A stretch of 55,727 nt of DNA from Candidatus Poribacteria bacterium (lineage in GTDB: Bacteria > Poribacteria > WGA-4E > JAJDTR01). Location: assembly GCA_028820655.1 (NCBI GenBank), contig JAPPIK010000006.1:247427-303153 (forward strand), read 5' to 3'. The stretch's first letter is position 1; each line of letters begins with the position of its first letter. The notes below the pieces were generated by a model. The model did no database searches. It worked only from the letters and a program-made list of their open reading frames with translations, and had not been told where the DNA came from. The position numbers and the translations under genes are program-made. Positions 1 to 7,873 of the stretch are shown piece after piece.

Positions 1-1
1 G

Positions 2-256
2 AAGAAGACGTTTACCCGCGCCTATGCCGCCAACACGAAGTTCTTGGACGGGGTGGTGACGTTCGAGTCGGGGGTGTCGGAGGAGATGCGCCACGTGTTA
101 TTGGAGGCGGAGACCTCCGGCGGATTGCTGTTTGCGGTGGCGGAATCCGAGGCGTCTGAAGCGGTGGCGGAATTGCACGAACGGGACTGCCCGGAAGCCG
201 CCGTTGTTGGACGGGTCGTCGAATCGGCGAGAGCGGAGATAGGTGTGTTTGCATAG
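2..256 (+). CDS. selD: Selenide, water dikinase (SelD), C-terminal fragment
   Basis: Only the last ~84 codons are inside the window; the gene enters from the left edge in the frame starting at base 2. SelD makes selenophosphate from selenide and ATP in the cytoplasm, for selenocysteine and selenouridine synthesis. The fragment shows the family C-terminal motif ETSGGLLFAV (families usually have DPQTSGGLL), followed by an alanine/glutamate-rich helix and a closing AAVVGRV strand, as in the second lobe of SelD/PurM-fold enzymes. The stop is TAG at 254-256. No selenoprotein, selA, selB or tRNA-Sec is seen in the window. AIR synthase (PurM) or ThiL share the fold, but the ETSGGLL segment favours SelD. 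Confidence 0.82.
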   Translation, partial: KKTFTRAYAANTKFLDGVVTFESGVSEEMRHVLLEAETSGGLLFAVAESEASEAVAELHERDCPEAAVVGRVVESARAEIGVFA

Positions 257-349
257 CGGGCGGGGATGTACATTACGAAGTGATTCCCCATCAGGAATTG
301 CGAGGATTGTTTTTCGGGGATCCTAAAAAGTGTGACTGTTCAGTCCGCC

Positions 350-373
350 GGTCTGGATTAGCCAATCCGGACC
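350..373. repeat. CCGGATT hairpin repeat, copy 1
   Basis: GTCTGGATT and AATCCGGAC form a 9-bp stem with one G-U pair and a 4-nt loop. The hairpin is followed by CGAGCGG, as in the copy at 7796-7819. It lies in the selD-pyrE gap, which is otherwise featureless apart from short GC-rich self-complementary stretches. Confidence 0.6.
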
Positions 374-452
374 GAGCGGGGGACAGGGAACGCGCCGAGT
401 CGGGGGTTAGAAGCCCGACCCACGAGACAGGGGTGAGTATCGGAAGTTGGGA

Positions 453-965
453 ATGACGAGAGAGGAGCTTGCAGGCAGGATTAGAGAGGCCTCCTACTTA
501 ACCGGGGAGTTCAAGCTGAGATCGGGGAAGACGAGTTCATTTTACTGGGACAAATACCGATTTGAAAGCGATCCGGCGTTATTGGCGGCTCTTGCGGCCG
601 AGATGGAGTCGCTCCTGCCTGACACTTTCGACAGGTTCGCGGGATTGGAGTTGGGAGGCGTTCCGTTGGCGACCGGGCTGTCGCTGCGTACGGGAAAGCC
701 GTGCTTATTCGTGCGGAAAGAGGCGAAGACGTACGGCACGTGCAATCTGGTTGAGGGGGGATTTCAGCCGGGTGACCGGGTAGTCGTGATCGAGGATGTT
801 ATCACGACAGCGGGGCAGGTGTGCGAGTCGGTAGGTGAGATACGGGAACGGGGTTTGGTGGTGGAGCATGTGGTGTGCGCCATTGACCGGGGGCAGGGCG
901 GGAGAGAGAAGATTGAAGCGCTGGGGTGTTCGCTGAGGTCGGTGTTTACGTTGGATCAGCTTTGA
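453..965 (+). CDS. pyrE: Orotate phosphoribosyltransferase
   Basis: PyrE converts orotate and PRPP to OMP in de novo pyrimidine synthesis (cytoplasmic, normally a dimer). The 170-aa protein has the early family segment LRSGKTSSFYWDKY. It then has FVRKEAKTYGT, corresponding to the catalytic lysine loop RKEAKdhG. The PRPP-binding motif is VVVIEDVITTAGQ near residues 110-122. The ATG at 453 is preferred over an in-frame TTG at 447, because GGAAG at 442-446 then sits 6 nt upstream. The next gene begins 70 nt after the stop on the same strand. The length is slightly short of the usual 180-210 aa, and the C-terminus reaches the end of the fold without a tail. Confidence 0.93.
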   Translation: MTREELAGRIREASYLTGEFKLRSGKTSSFYWDKYRFESDPALLAALAAEMESLLPDTFDRFAGLELGGVPLATGLSLRTGKPCLFVRKEAKTYGTCNLVEGGFQPGDRVVVIEDVITTAGQVCESVGEIRERGLVVEHVVCAIDRGQGGREKIEALGCSLRSVFTLDQL

Positions 966-1035
966 CGGAAGCAACGGTGTGATCGGGAGGTTTCACCGAC
1001 CGGATTGTGATGGGTATGTGCAGCGCGTCGCTACT

Positions 1036-1833
1036 ATGAAGATATTGTTCGTTGGAGATATTGTCGGCCAGCCGGGTCGAAAAGCTGTTTTGACGCTGCT
1101 GTCGCGACTGTCGGAGCGTTACGGACGTTTCGATTTCATCTTGGTGAACGGGGAGAACGCCGCGGGCGGCAAAGGGTTGACAAAGGCGATTGTCGATGAA
1201 CTCATGGGGGCGGGCATCCATGCGATTACCACTGGCAACCATGTTTGGGCGCAGCGCGAGATTCTGACGTTCATTGACATTCAGCCGAATTTGGTGCGAC
1301 CGGCAAACTATCCGAAAAGCGCTCCCGGTTGCGGCTGGACCGTCGTTTCAAATTCCTCCGGCGCCAAACTCGGCGTGATTAATATCGCCGGTCAGGTCTA
1401 CATGGGAGGGTTCGACAACCCGTTTCAAACGCTAGACGCGATCTTGCCGGAGATTGGCGAGCAGGCTGTCTGTCTGTTTCTGGATTTTCACGCGGAGGCG
1501 ACGGCGGAGAAGATAGCGATGGGCTGGCACGCCGATGGACGGGTGGCGGCCGTGGTTGGCACGCATACGCACGTTCAAACGGCGGATGAACGGGTTCTTC
1601 CGGGGGGCACGGCGTACATCACCGACGTTGGAATGACGGGACCCCATGATTCCGTGATCGGCACGCGAAAAGAGGATGTGCTCCACCATTTCACCACAAT
1701 GCTTCCGGCACGGCATAACGTGGCGAAGGGCGATGTTATTCTTTGCGGCGTCGTGATTGACGTGGACGATGGTTCGGGAAAAGGGCTTTCCATCGAGCGG
1801 ATCCGAATGCCGTTGGAGAATCAAGTCCCGTAG
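1036..1833 (+). CDS. ymdB: YmdB-family metallophosphoesterase (2',3'-cyclic nucleotide phosphodiesterase)
   Basis: This is a calcineurin-like di-metal phosphoesterase of the TIGR00282/YmdB family, which in Bacillus hydrolyses 2',3'-cyclic nucleotides and affects RNA turnover and biofilm gene expression. The metal-binding motifs appear in order: FVGDIVG at the N-terminus, NGENAAGGKG, TTGNHVW, DFHAEATAEK and VVGTHTHVQTAD. The ATG at 1036 starts directly with MKILFVGDIVG, the canonical beginning. In-frame codons upstream (from 979) have no family similarity. The 265-aa length is usual for the family. In Firmicutes ymdB often follows rny, but no rny is visible here. Confidence 0.93.
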   Translation: MKILFVGDIVGQPGRKAVLTLLSRLSERYGRFDFILVNGENAAGGKGLTKAIVDELMGAGIHAITTGNHVWAQREILTFIDIQPNLVRPANYPKSAPGCGWTVVSNSSGAKLGVINIAGQVYMGGFDNPFQTLDAILPEIGEQAVCLFLDFHAEATAEKIAMGWHADGRVAAVVGTHTHVQTADERVLPGGTAYITDVGMTGPHDSVIGTRKEDVLHHFTTMLPARHNVAKGDVILCGVVIDVDDGSGKGLSIERIRMPLENQVP

Positions 1834-1996
1834 GGTGAGCATTGCGCACCAACTTTTAGAAACCCTCTTGAAGGACGGAAGCTATATAACCCGTTATTGT
1901 CCTTGGCGAAGTATTTCCTAACATGAAGTGTTTTTCGATTCGCGCACTTTTACTGGCTTGGAGAGAGTGTCACTTGGCTGATGCGCCTAAAACACC

Positions 1997-3307
1997 ATGA
2001 TGTTTCCCGATAAAAAGACATACACCGTTAGCGAAATCACGGCGATTCTGCGGAATGTCGTCGAGTCGGATCCGAGGTTTCAGGACTGCTGGATCGAAGG
2101 GGAGATTTCCGGCATAGCCCGTCCGAGATCGGGGCACATCTATTTCAAGCTGAAGGACGACAAATGCCAGATCAGTTGCGCAATGTTTCGACAAGCCGCC
2201 ATGCGGCTAAAATTTCCCCCGAAGGACGGGGACGCGGTTTTGCTCCACGGACATCTCGGTATCTATGAGGTACGGGGTGAATATCAGATCATCGGGGATC
2301 GGATGGAGCCTGCCGGCGTCGGTGCGCTGCAACTGGCTTTCGAACGATTGAAGGAGCAACTTCAACGGGAGGGATTGTTCGAAGAAGAACGCAAGAAGCC
2401 ATTGCCGACATTTCCTCGGAAGGTTGGCGTTGTAACGTCGGCGACGGGGGCGGCGCTGCAAGACATCCTCCGGATGTTGAGCAAAAGGTATCCGTTGGTG
2501 GAAGTGGTGTTGTGCCCGACGCTTGTGCAGGGAGACGATGCGGCTCCCATGATTGCGCGAGCCATTGAACGCATGAACCGCTTTGCGGACATCGATGTCC
2601 TCATCGTCGGCAGGGGCGGAGGATCGATTGAAGATTTGTGGGCGTTCAACGAGGAGATTGTCGCACGCGCCATTTTTGCTTCGGAGATTCCGATTGTATC
2701 GGCTGTCGGACACGAGACGGACTTTACCATCGCCGATTTCGTGGCGGATCGACGCGCCCCAACCCCAACGGCTGCGGTCGAGTTGATTGTTCCGGATCAG
2801 GATGAGTTGCGGCGGCACATTGGCAATGCCGATGTTCGGCTTCTCCGAAGCGTCAGGGCGCGCATTGCGTCGTCGCAAACGGAACTATCCAATTTGGACA
2901 ACCGTATCGTACCCGGTCAGCGTATAGACGCTATCAACCGATTTTACCAAACGATTGACCGGCTCGAGATGCAGAGTCACCGGGAATTGAAACAACGGCT
3001 GACGGAGGCGCGCGGCAAATTGGACGGTTTCGCCGCGCCCCTCAAGCGGCTTGCGGCGCAACGCCTCAATTCGAATATGGAGAAGTGGAAGGTCGCGTCG
3101 GCGCAGTTGGCGGCGTTGAATCCGATCGCGACGCTGGCGCGGGGTTACAGCGTCTGCCAGCGCGATAATGGAGAGGTGATTACCGAAGCGTCGCAGGCGA
3201 AGGAAGGCGAGGCGCTAGACGTTCGGCTCTCGCGCGGTGCGTTGACGTGCGAGGTAGTCGAGAAGAGGGCTGAAAGCGCCCCGGGCAGTGGAAGCAACAC
3301 AGGTTAA
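1997..3307 (+). CDS. xseA: Exodeoxyribonuclease VII large subunit
   Basis: XseA is the catalytic subunit of ExoVII, which degrades ssDNA bidirectionally in repair and mutation avoidance. The 436-aa protein has an N-terminal OB fold (WIEGEISG, HIYFKLKDDK, ISCAMFR). The nuclease core includes VGVVTSATGAALQDIL, IVGRGGGSIEDLWAFN and GHETDFTIADFVADRRAPTP. A long coiled-coil region and a C-terminal ARGYSVCQRDNG-type beta segment follow. Length and motif order match the family. Two adjacent ATGs (1997 and 2000) could serve as the start. xseB follows after 29 nt, so the two subunits are very likely co-transcribed. Confidence 0.96.
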   Translation: MMFPDKKTYTVSEITAILRNVVESDPRFQDCWIEGEISGIARPRSGHIYFKLKDDKCQISCAMFRQAAMRLKFPPKDGDAVLLHGHLGIYEVRGEYQIIGDRMEPAGVGALQLAFERLKEQLQREGLFEEERKKPLPTFPRKVGVVTSATGAALQDILRMLSKRYPLVEVVLCPTLVQGDDAAPMIARAIERMNRFADIDVLIVGRGGGSIEDLWAFNEEIVARAIFASEIPIVSAVGHETDFTIADFVADRRAPTPTAAVELIVPDQDELRRHIGNADVRLLRSVRARIASSQTELSNLDNRIVPGQRIDAINRFYQTIDRLEMQSHRELKQRLTEARGKLDGFAAPLKRLAAQRLNSNMEKWKVASAQLAALNPIATLARGYSVCQRDNGEVITEASQAKEGEALDVRLSRGALTCEVVEKRAESAPGSGSNTG

Positions 3308-3336
3308 ATATTGAGAGGTGGTCACAAGGAATAGGT

Positions 3337-3630
3337 ATGTCTGAAGAATTGACGTTTGAGGAAACTCTAAAACAGCTTGAGAATGTGGTGGAACAGCTTG
3401 AACGCGGGGATTCGTTGACGTTGGATGAATCTTTGGCGGCGTTTGAGGAGGGTGTTCGACTGACGCGGTTGTGCCGCAAGGCGCTTGAGGAGGCGGAGTT
3501 GCGGGTACGGCGGCTGGTTGAGGATGAGGAGAGTGAGGCGGATCGGGCGCCAACCGAAAGTGAGAGTGAAGCGTCTCAAGGATCGAGAGCCGAGGAAGCC
3601 TCGGAAGATGAGGGTGGTATTCCTTTTTGA
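3337..3630 (+). CDS. xseB: Exodeoxyribonuclease VII small subunit
   Basis: XseB is the small helical subunit that binds the XseA coiled-coil in ExoVII. The first ~65 residues match the family: FEETLKQLENVVEQLERGD, then LDESLAAFEEGVRLTRLC and an acidic helix. The final ~30 residues are a low-complexity Glu/Ser-rich tail (to GGIPF), longer than in many XseB proteins but a common variation. AAGGA about 9 nt before the ATG at 3337 fits a ribosome-binding site. The gene lies 29 nt after xseA. Confidence 0.93.
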   Translation: MSEELTFEETLKQLENVVEQLERGDSLTLDESLAAFEEGVRLTRLCRKALEEAELRVRRLVEDEESEADRAPTESESEASQGSRAEEASEDEGGIPF

Positions 3631-3756
3631 GCGGGGTGGTGTATGGGAATCGTGACGCGTTGGGTTCGGTGCGGTTTGAAAGCGGAGCAAAGTGTTTGAT
3701 GTCATTGGCTGGGGTCGTTCAACCCAACCTACGGACTCGTTATTCACTCGGTTGAT

Positions 3757-4043
3757 CGCACTCGCTAATCGCTCGCCTTATCGCTCCCACAAAAGGCAAA
3801 GGCTGGTGCGCAGTGCGCACCCTACGATACAGTTCGTTAAGGCGTCCGGAAAAGGGGATTTCTTTCGCACTCGCCAATCGCTCGCCTTATCGCTCCCACA
3901 AAAGGCAAAGGCAGGTGGGTAGTGCGCACCCTACGATACAGTTCGTTAAGGCGTCCGGAAAAGGGAATTTCTTTCGCACTCGCTAATCGCTCGCCTTATC
4001 GCTCCCACAAAAGGCAAGGGCTGGTGCGCAGTGCGCACCCTAC
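3757..4043. repeat. 109-bp tandem repeat (about 2.6 copies)
   Basis: Units begin at 3757, 3866 and 3975, giving an exact 109-bp period; the third ends with the ...GCGCACCCTAC block. Each unit carries CTCGC(T/C)AATCGCTCGCCTTATCGC, then the palindrome-like GGTGCGCAGTGCGCACC (degenerate in unit 2) and GTTCGTTAAGGCGTCCGG. The array fills most of the 455-bp xseB-dxs gap. A TTCAACCCAACCTACGG element sits just before it at about 3718-3734. I see no gene here. The copies are nearly identical, so the duplication is recent. Confidence 0.9.
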
Positions 4044-4085
4044 AATTAACTTGGCAGTTGATACAATCTGTCATGGAGTTTATTG

Positions 4086-5951
4086 ATGATACTGGAGAAG
4101 ATTGACAGTCCCAAAAATCTGAAATCTCTGAGTCTGGCAGAGCTTAAAACGCTGGCTCAAGAGATTCGCGAATACATGCTCGCCGTGTTGTCCGAGCACC
4201 CGGGGCATTTTGCGCCGAACTTTGGAACGATTGAGCTTGCCATCGCCCTCCATCATGTTTTAGACACGCCGCGCGATCGAATCATCTGGGACATCGGACA
4301 TCAAGCGTATCCTCACAAACTGTTGACCGGGAGACGCGATCAATTCCCGACGGTGCGCGAATTCGGTGGCATCAGCGGCTTTTTGAGCCGGGAAGAGAGC
4401 GAGTACGATGTATTCGGCGCAGGTCATTCCAGCACCTCGCTCGCCGCCGCACTAGGCATTGCCACCGCGCGGGACATCAACAAGAAGGATTATAAAGTTG
4501 TCGCCGTGATTGGGGACGGCGGACTAACGGGAGGCATGGCGTTCGAGGCGCTGAATGCCGCCGGAGATTTTCGTACCGACATGACAGTGGTGCTTAACGA
4601 TAACCAGATGTCGATCTCCGCGACCGTCGGCGCGTTCTCGAAGTACTTCAATCGTCTCACGAGCAACAAAGCGTACAATGTGCTGAGATCCGGCGCTAAA
4701 GAGTTCATGGATTTTATCTCGCCGGACGCCAAACACGTGGCGCGGAAGATAGAAGCCGCGCTTAAGCCGGGCACGCTGTTCGAGGCGTTCGGTTTTCGGT
4801 ACTTCGGGCCTCTCGACGGTAACGACCTTGAAGCGGTGTTGCCGGTGCTCGAAGGCGTGAAGGCATTGCAGGGACCGATTCTGGTGCATGTCAGCACTCG
4901 AAAAGGGAAGGGGTATGCCCCCGCCGAAACGGATCCTGTAGGATTCTACAGCCTCAGCGGCAAGCTCGATGTTCAGACCGGCAAGTTTCTCGCGGCTAAA
5001 TCCTCCGTGCCCAAGTACACGGATGTGTTCAGTCAGGCGTTAATCAAACTGGCGAAGGGCGACTCCCGAATTGTGGGTGTGACGGCCGCGATGCCGAGCG
5101 GCACCGGGTTGGACAAGTTTCAAGAGGCGTTCCCCAAACGGTTCTTTGATGTGGGTCTGGCTGAACAGTGCGCCGTCACTTTCGCCGCCGGGCTGGCGAC
5201 TCAGGAAATCAAGCCGGTTGTCGCTATTTATTCCACGTTCTTGCAGCGCGCTTACGATCAGGTGATTCACGATGTCTGTATTCAGAACTTGCCCGTGACC
5301 TTCGTCTTGGACCGCGCGGGACTCGTCGGCGCCGACGGTCCTACCCACCACGGCGTGTTCGACTACGCCTATTTGCGCTCGCTGCCGAATATGGTGGCAA
5401 TGGCGCCCAAAGATGAAGATGAACTGCAACACATGGTAAGGACCGCCGTTGAGTACGATGATGGGCCAATCGCGTTTCGTTATCCCCGCGGCTCAGGGAT
5501 TGGTGTTCCCATGCAGAAAGAACCGCAGGCGCTGCCTATCGGCAAAGGGGAGGTACTTCGGGAGGGCGACGATTTGCTGATTGTGGCAATCGGGAATCGC
5601 GTGTATCCCGCAACCGAAGCCGCGGACGTGTTGGCGGATTCGGGAGTCTCGACGGCAGTCGTCAATGCGCGTTTCGTTAAACCGCTGGACGAGGAGTTGA
5701 TAGTGCCGTTGGCGGAAAGGATCGGGCGCGTTATTACGATTGAGGACGGTGTGCTGATGGGCGGCTTTGGAAGCGCCGTGTTGGAGGCGCTTGCGCATCG
5801 GGGGATTCAGGATGTTCAAGTAAGACGTCTCGGAATCCCGGATCAGTTCATCGAACACGGCGATGTGAAGACGTTATACAGTCTTTGCGGCTGCGACGAG
5901 GAGGCGATTGTTCGCGGAGGGCTGGCGCTTGCAGGGAAGAGCAGTGGTTAG
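4086..5951 (+). CDS. dxs: 1-deoxy-D-xylulose-5-phosphate synthase
   Basis: DXS condenses pyruvate and glyceraldehyde-3-phosphate (TPP-dependent, Mg2+) in the first step of the MEP isoprenoid pathway. The 621-aa protein shows the DXS N-terminus with WDIGHQAYPHKLLTGRRD. The TPP/Mg site GDGGLTGGMAFEALNAAG is followed by LNDNQMSIS. The transketolase central domain has DRAGLVGADGPTHHG, and the C-terminal domain has EDGVLMGGFGSAV. The ATG at 4086 has GGAG at 4075-4078, 7 nt upstream; an in-frame TTG lies just before it. A possible extended -10 (TGATACAAT, 4059-4067) lies at the 3' end of the tandem-repeat gap. The xseA-xseB-dxs-tlyA order is a common bacterial arrangement; ispA is missing. Confidence 0.96.
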   Translation: MILEKIDSPKNLKSLSLAELKTLAQEIREYMLAVLSEHPGHFAPNFGTIELAIALHHVLDTPRDRIIWDIGHQAYPHKLLTGRRDQFPTVREFGGISGFLSREESEYDVFGAGHSSTSLAAALGIATARDINKKDYKVVAVIGDGGLTGGMAFEALNAAGDFRTDMTVVLNDNQMSISATVGAFSKYFNRLTSNKAYNVLRSGAKEFMDFISPDAKHVARKIEAALKPGTLFEAFGFRYFGPLDGNDLEAVLPVLEGVKALQGPILVHVSTRKGKGYAPAETDPVGFYSLSGKLDVQTGKFLAAKSSVPKYTDVFSQALIKLAKGDSRIVGVTAAMPSGTGLDKFQEAFPKRFFDVGLAEQCAVTFAAGLATQEIKPVVAIYSTFLQRAYDQVIHDVCIQNLPVTFVLDRAGLVGADGPTHHGVFDYAYLRSLPNMVAMAPKDEDELQHMVRTAVEYDDGPIAFRYPRGSGIGVPMQKEPQALPIGKGEVLREGDDLLIVAIGNRVYPATEAADVLADSGVSTAVVNARFVKPLDEELIVPLAERIGRVITIEDGVLMGGFGSAVLEALAHRGIQDVQVRRLGIPDQFIEHGDVKTLYSLCGCDEEAIVRGGLALAGKSSG

Positions 5952-6145
5952 TGGCCGGTAAGGAATGAGGGATGGAAGAGGGGAAGCGGTACGCGTTGAC
6001 GAGTGGTAGATGACATGTTGGGTTTCGCTTGGATTTCGGGAGGTTTGATTTGTATGACATATCGCGAGCCGTTAGCGCGCGGGTGATTTCTTATGGATGA
6101 ACGCTCAACCCAACCTACGGTTCAACTATGGTTGAAAGGCAGATG

Positions 6146-6174
6146 TTGAATCTGGGCTTCGATGGTGGTACAAT
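6146..6174 (+). promoter_or_regulatory. Candidate sigma70-type promoter
   Basis: TTGAAT (6146-6151), a 17-bp spacer and TACAAT (6169-6174) lie about 43 nt upstream of the coiled-coil gene at 6217. The gap before it (5952-6145) carries a TTGGGTTTCG ... AACCCAACCTACGG inverted pair of the dispersed GTTGGGTT family. Confidence 0.45.
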
Positions 6175-6216
6175 GGAAAATCTACGGTTGTCATCTATCC
6201 CCGAAGGAGAAGAGTG

Positions 6217-6710
6217 ATGGAAGAATGGATTAAAGTTATCGCGCCGGTTATTGCGCCGCTGATCGGGATTGCCGCCTTGTGGTGGAAGCTTACGACAAGC
6301 ATGGCAACCAAAAGGACGTTTCAGATTTCAGAACCGATATGAACAGAGCGGATGACAACCAGCGCGTCGACATGGTGAATCTTGAAAAAAGGCTCCTCGC
6401 AGACATGCGGCATCTTGAAGAAACGCTTCGCGCGGACATGGGAAATCTTGAAAAGAGACTTTTCACCGAAATGAGCAAACTCAATGACAGGATGGACAAG
6501 CTCGACAACAGGATGGACAAGTTCGACAACAGGATGGACAGACTCGACGACAGGATGGACAAGTTCGGCGACAGGATGGATGGACTTTATGATGCGCACC
6601 ATGCGGACATCATGAAAGTGCTAGATAAAATGGACGGCGTGGCAAACGATTTACGCGCGGAAATCAGGGAACGAATACATGGCAAAGCTGGCAGCGTTGA
6701 GGACCGATAA
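6217..6710 (+). pseudogene. N-terminally anchored coiled-coil protein, frameshifted
   Basis: An ATG at 6217 with GAAGGAGA just upstream opens a frame reading MEEWIKVIAPVIAPLIGIAA, a single hydrophobic anchor. That frame stops at about 6341. Around 6279-6300 the coding sense passes to another frame, which continues YDKHGNQKDVSDFRTDMN and then long heptads (LEKRLLADM, LDNRMDKFDNRMD) to a TGA at about 6710. Read together the two parts make a ~160-aa membrane-anchored coiled-coil protein, a common architecture. Neither part alone looks complete. It may be a real frameshift, a sequencing or assembly error, or recoding. The function is unknown; it is oriented like the flanking dxs and tlyA. Confidence 0.55.
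6483..6587 (+). repeat. 21-bp tandem repeat encoding heptads
   Basis: Five units of a 21-bp motif (GACAACAGGATGGACAAGTTC-like) encode successive heptads of the form (L/F)DNRMDK inside the coiled-coil gene. The unit length of seven codons keeps the coiled-coil register, so copy number could vary without breaking the frame. Confidence 0.8.
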
Positions 6711-6952
6711 AGATTCCCGGCTATCGGGTTGCGTCAAAATAAAAAGGGGAGCAGAGCAGGGGAATCGCATCCGATTATAGAAGCACTGAATTTCAATCAC
6801 CAGTCACCGATTTCCTCTTTCGAAATTCCCTTCCTTGATTCACCCCTCGTTTACTTCCCACACCACGCCTTGGAGTGATAGCGTGGAGTCTTCAATCATC
6901 AAATCGGCGATTCCCTTCTTGGGTGAATTTCCCCACTGACCATCGAATTTCC

Positions 6953-7792
6953 ATGCAACCTACACGCCATCGTCCAAACAAGCAACGTCTTGATACACTC
7001 CTCGCGGACCGGGAGCTTGTCGAGAGCCGGGAAAAGGCGAAGCGGCTCATTCTTGCAGGTGAGGTCTTGGTTGACGGCGAGCCGCATTCCAAACCGGGGC
7101 TGAGCGTTTCGGTGGACGCGAGGGTCGAGATAAAACAGCCGTTGCGGTATGTGAGCCGCGGCGGGTTAAAGCTGGAGAAAGCCTTCCAGATTTTCGATGT
7201 CCACGTTATGGGGAAAACGGCGCTCGATGTCGGGGCATCGACCGGCGGATTCACGGATTGCCTACTCCAACACGGCGCGGGGTACGTCTATGCGGTGGAT
7301 GTGGGCTACGGCCAATTGGCGTGGAGACTGCGCCGGGATTCGCGCGTGCGGGTGATCGAGCGCACCAACGCCCGCGCGATGGATCGAAGCTGCTTCGATC
7401 TTCCGATAGAGGCTTGCGTGGTTGACGTTTCGTTTATCTCGCTTCGCACCGTGTTACCGGCAGTAAAAAAGTGCATCGAAGCGGGGAGCGACCTCATCCT
7501 GTTGATTAAACCGCAATTTGAGGCAGGACCGGCACACGTGAACAAGGGCGGCGTCGTTCGCGATCCCAAGATTCACATTAACGTCATCCGATCTCTCATT
7601 CAATGCGTCGACGAGATGGAGATGTTCGTGTTGGGAATTACGCACTCGCCTATCCGGGGACCGGCGGGCAATATCGAATATCTCCTCTGGATAAATGAGA
7701 ATGCGATTAGTGCGCAACCTTTTACGCCTGATACCCCGGTGCAGGTTGTGAACGAAGCGCATCGCGAGTTCGCTGTTAATTGTTGTCTATAA
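6953..7792 (+). CDS. tlyA: TlyA family rRNA (cytidine-2'-O)-methyltransferase
   Basis: The protein has an N-terminal S4 RNA-binding domain (RLDTLLADRELVESREKAKR ... GEVLVDGE) and a C-terminal FtsJ/RrmJ-like SAM methyltransferase domain. The SAM-site segments are LDVGASTGGFTDCLL and VYAVDVGYGQL; IKPQFEAG and SPIRGPAGNIEYLLW follow. TlyA enzymes 2'-O-methylate 16S and/or 23S rRNA, and some homologues have been described as hemolysins. The ATG at 6953 gives a 279-aa protein of normal family length. Upstream in-frame codons from 6875 do not look like TlyA. No strong Shine-Dalgarno is seen. It lies downstream of dxs, as in many genomes. Confidence 0.93.
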   Translation: MQPTRHRPNKQRLDTLLADRELVESREKAKRLILAGEVLVDGEPHSKPGLSVSVDARVEIKQPLRYVSRGGLKLEKAFQIFDVHVMGKTALDVGASTGGFTDCLLQHGAGYVYAVDVGYGQLAWRLRRDSRVRVIERTNARAMDRSCFDLPIEACVVDVSFISLRTVLPAVKKCIEAGSDLILLIKPQFEAGPAHVNKGGVVRDPKIHINVIRSLIQCVDEMEMFVLGITHSPIRGPAGNIEYLLWINENAISAQPFTPDTPVQVVNEAHREFAVNCCL

Positions 7793-7795
7793 GAT

Positions 7796-7819
7796 GGTCC
7801 GGATTTGTCAATCCGGACC
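7796..7819. repeat. CCGGATT hairpin repeat, copy 2
   Basis: GGTCCGGATT, TGTC, then AATCCGGACC form a perfect 10-bp stem with a 4-nt loop just after the tlyA stop, followed by CGAGCGG. It matches the copy at 350-373. There is no T-run after it, so a repeat or mRNA end-processing element is more likely than a rho-independent terminator. Confidence 0.65.
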
Positions 7820-7873
7820 GAGCGGATTGGAGCGTAAGTCGAGCTGCCGCAAGGGGCAGGCGATGATCACATC

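Noticed and set aside
2-256. Selenocysteine recoding elsewhere in the window, suggested by selD
   Set aside because: No gene shows an in-frame TGA with a flanking conserved redox motif and a following hairpin.
257-446. Possible riboswitch (cobalamin-like GGGAA...AGTC pieces) before pyrE
   Set aside because: The conserved B12-box and the required helical order are missing, and pyrE is not a usual target.
3757-4043. CRISPR or tandem gene array
   Set aside because: The 109-bp units have no unique spacers and no conserved long frame.
7796-7830. Rho-independent terminator after tlyA
   Set aside because: The hairpin is strong but is not followed by a T-run, and it matches a dispersed repeat.
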